DNA from: Bryobacterales bacterium
GTDB lineage: Bacteria > Cyanobacteriota > Vampirovibrionia > Obscuribacterales > Obscuribacteraceae
Direction of reading: 5' to 3'
Length of the DNA stretch: 5,814 nucleotides
Assembly: GCA_903970295.1 (NCBI GenBank)
Contig: CAJCHQ010000346.1
Location: 1 to 5,814, forward strand
This document shows positions 3,633-5,814 of this stretch, piece by piece. The notes under the pieces are model-generated. The model made no database searches. It was not told where the DNA came from and saw only the letters and a list, made by a program, of their open reading frames with translations. A program made the position numbers and the translations under genes. Positions within the stretch are counted from its first letter, which is position 1; every line of letters starts with the position of its first letter.

Positions 3633-5372
3633 TCACAAATGTTGCGCCTTGAACGAATTCCCGGAATCCATAGACCTGTACACGTTCCCATCTTGAGAAA
3701 CGATCCACATCTGCGTGCCGTCTTGGCTGAGATAAGACGCGATCAGTGTTGAATTCGCCATCCCCTCCAGTTTCTTCCACTTGTCTGAAGTAGCGTTGAG
3801 CACGAAGGCATTGCCCTCGTCGCCAACGGCAAGCATGGCCTTTTTATCGAAGCTTTGCGATACCGCGTTGATGTTGCCGGTTGTCGGGATTTGCGAAGCG
3901 AATTCCTTGTCATCGAACAGTCGGCCGTCTGACGTGAGCCTCTTTCCATCAAAGTCGAAATGATCGGAAAGCTGACGCAGCTTCCAATGCTTTCCGCCGT
4001 CAGTCGATTTATAGAACGAGTTGTAATCGCCGACGATGTAGACCGTCTGATTGTCGTCGCTGGCAAACACGTCAGTCAGCAATCGATCGTCCGTCATATC
4101 GATTTTCTCCCAGGTCGCGCCATCGTCTGAGGTTCTTAATATCCCTTCCGACTTGCCCACCATCCAGACTTGTCGCGGGTCTTTGTTGATGAAAATATTT
4201 TCTATGACCGGTGGCGCGAACTCTCCATCATATTGCCAAACGATCTGCCATGTAGCACCTTGATCCAGCGATTTCAACACAACCCCCTCGCCAGCAAGCC
4301 ACGCGGCCTTTCCCGCAAACTTTATGTCGACCAGAGTCTTCTGGCCATCGATTTCTTTTGGCAGGTTCGCAGGGCTCCATGTCTTGCCTCCATCCACCGT
4401 ACGAAATACCTTAGTGCCGCCGAGTGCCCATGCCTGTTGATTATCTACGGGCACAATGCGATAGATTCGGTAGGGAATCGATTTTTCGAATTTCCAATGC
4501 CTGCCGCCATCTGTCGTGCTGAAGAAGCCATTGTCCGAGCCAAGGAAACCAGTTTTTTCATTCACAAACCATAGCGTGTTGACATCAGTGGGATAATCCA
4601 CCGGCTTCACGGATTGCCAGGTTTTGCCGCCATCGGTTGAGGTCAGCAATTCATTCTCATCCCATGCATACGATTTGGTCGGCGTCGCATAGAGCGTGCG
4701 ATATGTGGGACATCTCTGGTCCTGGCAGCCACCTGCGCTCCAGGTTTCGCCGTCATCTTCCGATACGTAATTCCTGCCGGAATCAGAAACAACGCTGATT
4801 GTGTTACCGCGTTTCTCGAATTTTACCAATCCATTCGTCACGGCCTTAGGCTGATTGGACCACGTTTTTCCCTGATCGAGAGACCAAGCGTTGCCGCTGT
4901 TATCGTCGTGCAGCAGGATAGGGAGTTCGGCCAACACCTTCGGTGAATCGACCTCGTACTTTTCATTCCACACGAGTGGCGCACTTTGCCAATCGCTGGA
5001 ACCGCCCGCCTTCACTAGTTCGTAGGAGATTTCGTTTTTCTGGCGATCCATTGCCCACAATTGCTTCTTTTCGTCGTACTGCAATTCCCTTGACGTTACC
5101 GCCAATTTCTTCCAACTCGCTCCGGCGTCATTGGTCGTATAGGTCGCATTGCCGAAGACTACCCATCCCTTCTTGTTATCAGGAGCAAAAAAGATCGTCG
5201 CCTCCGGACTACGCTGTACAGCCTCGTGCAGGGAACCAGGATCCATCAATGCCAATTGCTTCGCTGCGTCATTCGGGTTGACAGCCTGACTTTTATTCAG
5301 CGAAATAAACAGGATGGCGCCAGCCGCAACCAAGACACCGCATAAGACGACATATTTCTTCAAGGATGGCAT
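3633..5372 (-). CDS. Membrane-anchored Asp-box (BNR) beta-propeller protein
   Basis: A 579-residue protein. Residues 5-24 (KKYVVLCGVLVAAGAILFIS) form an uncleaved-looking signal anchor, so the rest should face the periplasm or outside. Ten Asp-box motifs (S/T-x-D-x-G-x-T/S-W) start at about residues 80, 164, 204, 245, 286, 325, 368, 414, 456 and 567. The seven from 204 to 456 are spaced 39-46 residues apart, as expected for successive propeller blades. Clear examples are STDGGKTW (245) and TVDGGKTW (325). The family resembles sialidase-superfamily and Ycf48-like propellers, which mediate folding, assembly or binding. No sialidase RIP arginine motif is seen, so catalysis is unlikely. A CQDQRC pair (216-221) could form a disulfide. 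The start ATG 5372 has GGAAAA upstream. It lies 129 bp after hcp on the same strand and 42 bp before the small membrane gene. Its role in T6SS is inferred from position only. Confidence 0.9.
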   Translation of the reverse strand: MPSLKKYVVLCGVLVAAGAILFISLNKSQAVNPNDAAKQLALMDPGSLHEAVQRSPEATIFFAPDNKKGWVVFGNATYTTNDAGASWKKLAVTSRELQYDEKKQLWAMDRQKNEISYELVKAGGSSDWQSAPLVWNEKYEVDSPKVLAELPILLHDDNSGNAWSLDQGKTWSNQPKAVTNGLVKFEKRGNTISVVSDSGRNYVSEDDGETWSAGGCQDQRCPTYRTLYATPTKSYAWDENELLTSTDGGKTWQSVKPVDYPTDVNTLWFVNEKTGFLGSDNGFFSTTDGGRHWKFEKSIPYRIYRIVPVDNQQAWALGGTKVFRTVDGGKTWSPANLPKEIDGQKTLVDIKFAGKAAWLAGEGVVLKSLDQGATWQIVWQYDGEFAPPVIENIFINKDPRQVWMVGKSEGILRTSDDGATWEKIDMTDDRLLTDVFASDDNQTVYIVGDYNSFYKSTDGGKHWKLRQLSDHFDFDGKRLTSDGRLFDDKEFASQIPTTGNINAVSQSFDKKAMLAVGDEGNAFVLNATSDKWKKLEGMANSTLIASYLSQDGTQMWIVSQDGNVYRSMDSGNSFKAQHL

Positions 5373-5432
5373 TTCAATTTTCCATATACATTGGTTCGCT
5401 CATGCCCGATCAGGATTTCGCGCGCAAATAGC

Positions 5433-5460
5433 AACACAGCGCACCAATGTGCGCTGCGTT
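5433..5460 (-). terminator. Strong hairpin between hcp and the Asp-box gene
   Basis: AACACAGCGCAC (5433-5444) and GTGCGCTGCGTT (5449-5460) form a 12-bp stem with one wobble pair and loop CAAT. On the minus strand it lies 41 bp after the hcp stop. It is followed by TGTTGCTATTT rather than a clean T run, so termination would be partial. An attenuator or RNA-stabilising end that makes hcp more abundant than the downstream genes is equally possible. Confidence 0.5.
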
Positions 5461-5501
5461 CATTCAGAAAAACAATAAAGGAGGAGCGAGGAGCGTATCG
5501 C

Positions 5502-5814
5502 TTACGCTGTCGCGATGTTTTGCTTGACGTCCCAACCCATTTGGCTTTCTGCGCCCTTGCTGCCATCCTTGCCCTGCACCCAGTAGTGGTGCTCGACCTT
5601 GGCTGCCTGAAAGGAGTAGTTGACGCTCATGGCTTCGCCGCTGGTACCGACGAATTGGGTGCCGGTGACGAGTACGTCCGAAAGGACAATGGTGGAATAT
5701 TCGGCCTGCGTTCCGCCGGACTTGCAGACCGATACCTTGATCTTGGCGATGTGCTTGCCGGACGAACAGAATTTCAACAATGTCGGCGTGGCCGAGTCCA
5801 TCGGTGCCGAAATG
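5502..5814 (-). CDS. hcp: Type VI secretion tube protein Hcp, C-terminal part (5' end outside window)
   Basis: Hcp forms stacked hexameric rings that make the inner tube of the T6SS and is also exported, sometimes carrying effectors. The visible 103-104 residues are open to the window edge. They contain the typical SATPTLLKFCSSGKHI, then a VCKSGGTQAEY strand, the IVLSDVLVTG strand, the SVNYSFQAAKVEHHYWVQ segment, and the terminal GWDVKQNIATA. The last pattern (GWD-x-K-x-N) is highly characteristic of the Hcp family C-terminus. Full-length members have about 160 residues, so roughly the first 55-60 are missing. The in-frame ATG at 5801 is internal (M of APMDSATP), not the start. The GC content appears higher than in the neighbouring genes. 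No C-terminal effector extension is present, so this is a plain tube-type Hcp at its end. Confidence 0.9.
   Translation of the reverse strand, partial: ISAPMDSATPTLLKFCSSGKHIAKIKVSVCKSGGTQAEYSTIVLSDVLVTGTQFVGTSGEAMSVNYSFQAAKVEHHYWVQGKDGSKGAESQMGWDVKQNIATA

Noticed and set aside
4170..4574. 134-codon plus-strand ORF opposite the Asp-box gene
   Set aside because: It is antisense to repeated Asp-box codons, which create open frames; no motif or start signal is seen.
4943..5281. 112-codon plus-strand ORF opposite the Asp-box gene
   Set aside because: It is a shadow ORF, rich in R, S and P, lying within a well-supported gene.
3633..5372. Active sialidase
   Set aside because: Asp-boxes alone do not show catalysis. 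No RIP arginine motif or catalytic triad context is visible.
3633..5372. Lipoprotein signal at C11
   Set aside because: The residues before C11 (VVL) do not fit a lipobox, and the cysteine lies too early and inside the hydrophobic segment.
1..5814. CRISPR array or phage-defence operon
   Set aside because: There are no regularly spaced repeats with unique spacers, and no nuclease, helicase, toxin or restriction-type proteins in the readable genes.

Overview
This window looks like a junction between a mobile integrative element and chromosomal DNA of a Gram-negative proteobacterium. A betaproteobacterium is the best guess, but it rests only on moderate GC content, the style of the proteins and the presence of Hcp. 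No taxonomic marker is complete here. The Hcp tube protein of type VI secretion (T6SS) supports a diderm host.

Left part (1-1597): the end of a mobile element. It opens with the last 44 codons of a transposase resembling the ISL3 family (plus strand, stop at 135-137). It continues with a P4-type tyrosine integrase on the minus strand (stop at 146-148, likely start at 1369 or 1381). The integrase has an AT-rich control region (about 1382-1540) with a good promoter candidate, two dyads overlapping that promoter, a perfect 11-bp tandem repeat and a second 11-bp direct repeat. The element ends in a copy of the 3' half of a tRNA-Lys(UUU) gene, from anticodon loop to CCA (1553-1597), which is the expected integrase attachment core. 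A strong rho-independent terminator (1613-1654) follows. It is probably the original terminator of the tRNA, which would make the DNA to its right the original chromosomal flank.

Middle part (1655-3330): sparsely coding accessory DNA. It carries a DUF6387-like protein of about 231 residues (2017-2712), a 290-bp non-coding stretch with two related hairpins (2766-2792 and 2907-2934), and a small unrecognised ORF (3070-3327). The 5' end of that ORF looks frameshifted relative to a well-placed ribosome binding site and ATG at 3003.

Right part (3369-5814): a minus-strand cluster read from right to left. It consists of hcp (5' end outside the window), a 579-residue membrane-anchored Asp-box beta-propeller protein, and a 73-residue two-helix membrane protein. 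The co-directional order suggests an accessory T6SS module in which the propeller and small membrane protein accompany an Hcp. This is inference from gene order only, and a 12-bp hairpin separates hcp from the propeller gene. The small membrane gene contains a perfect 12-bp-arm inverted repeat (3525-3550).
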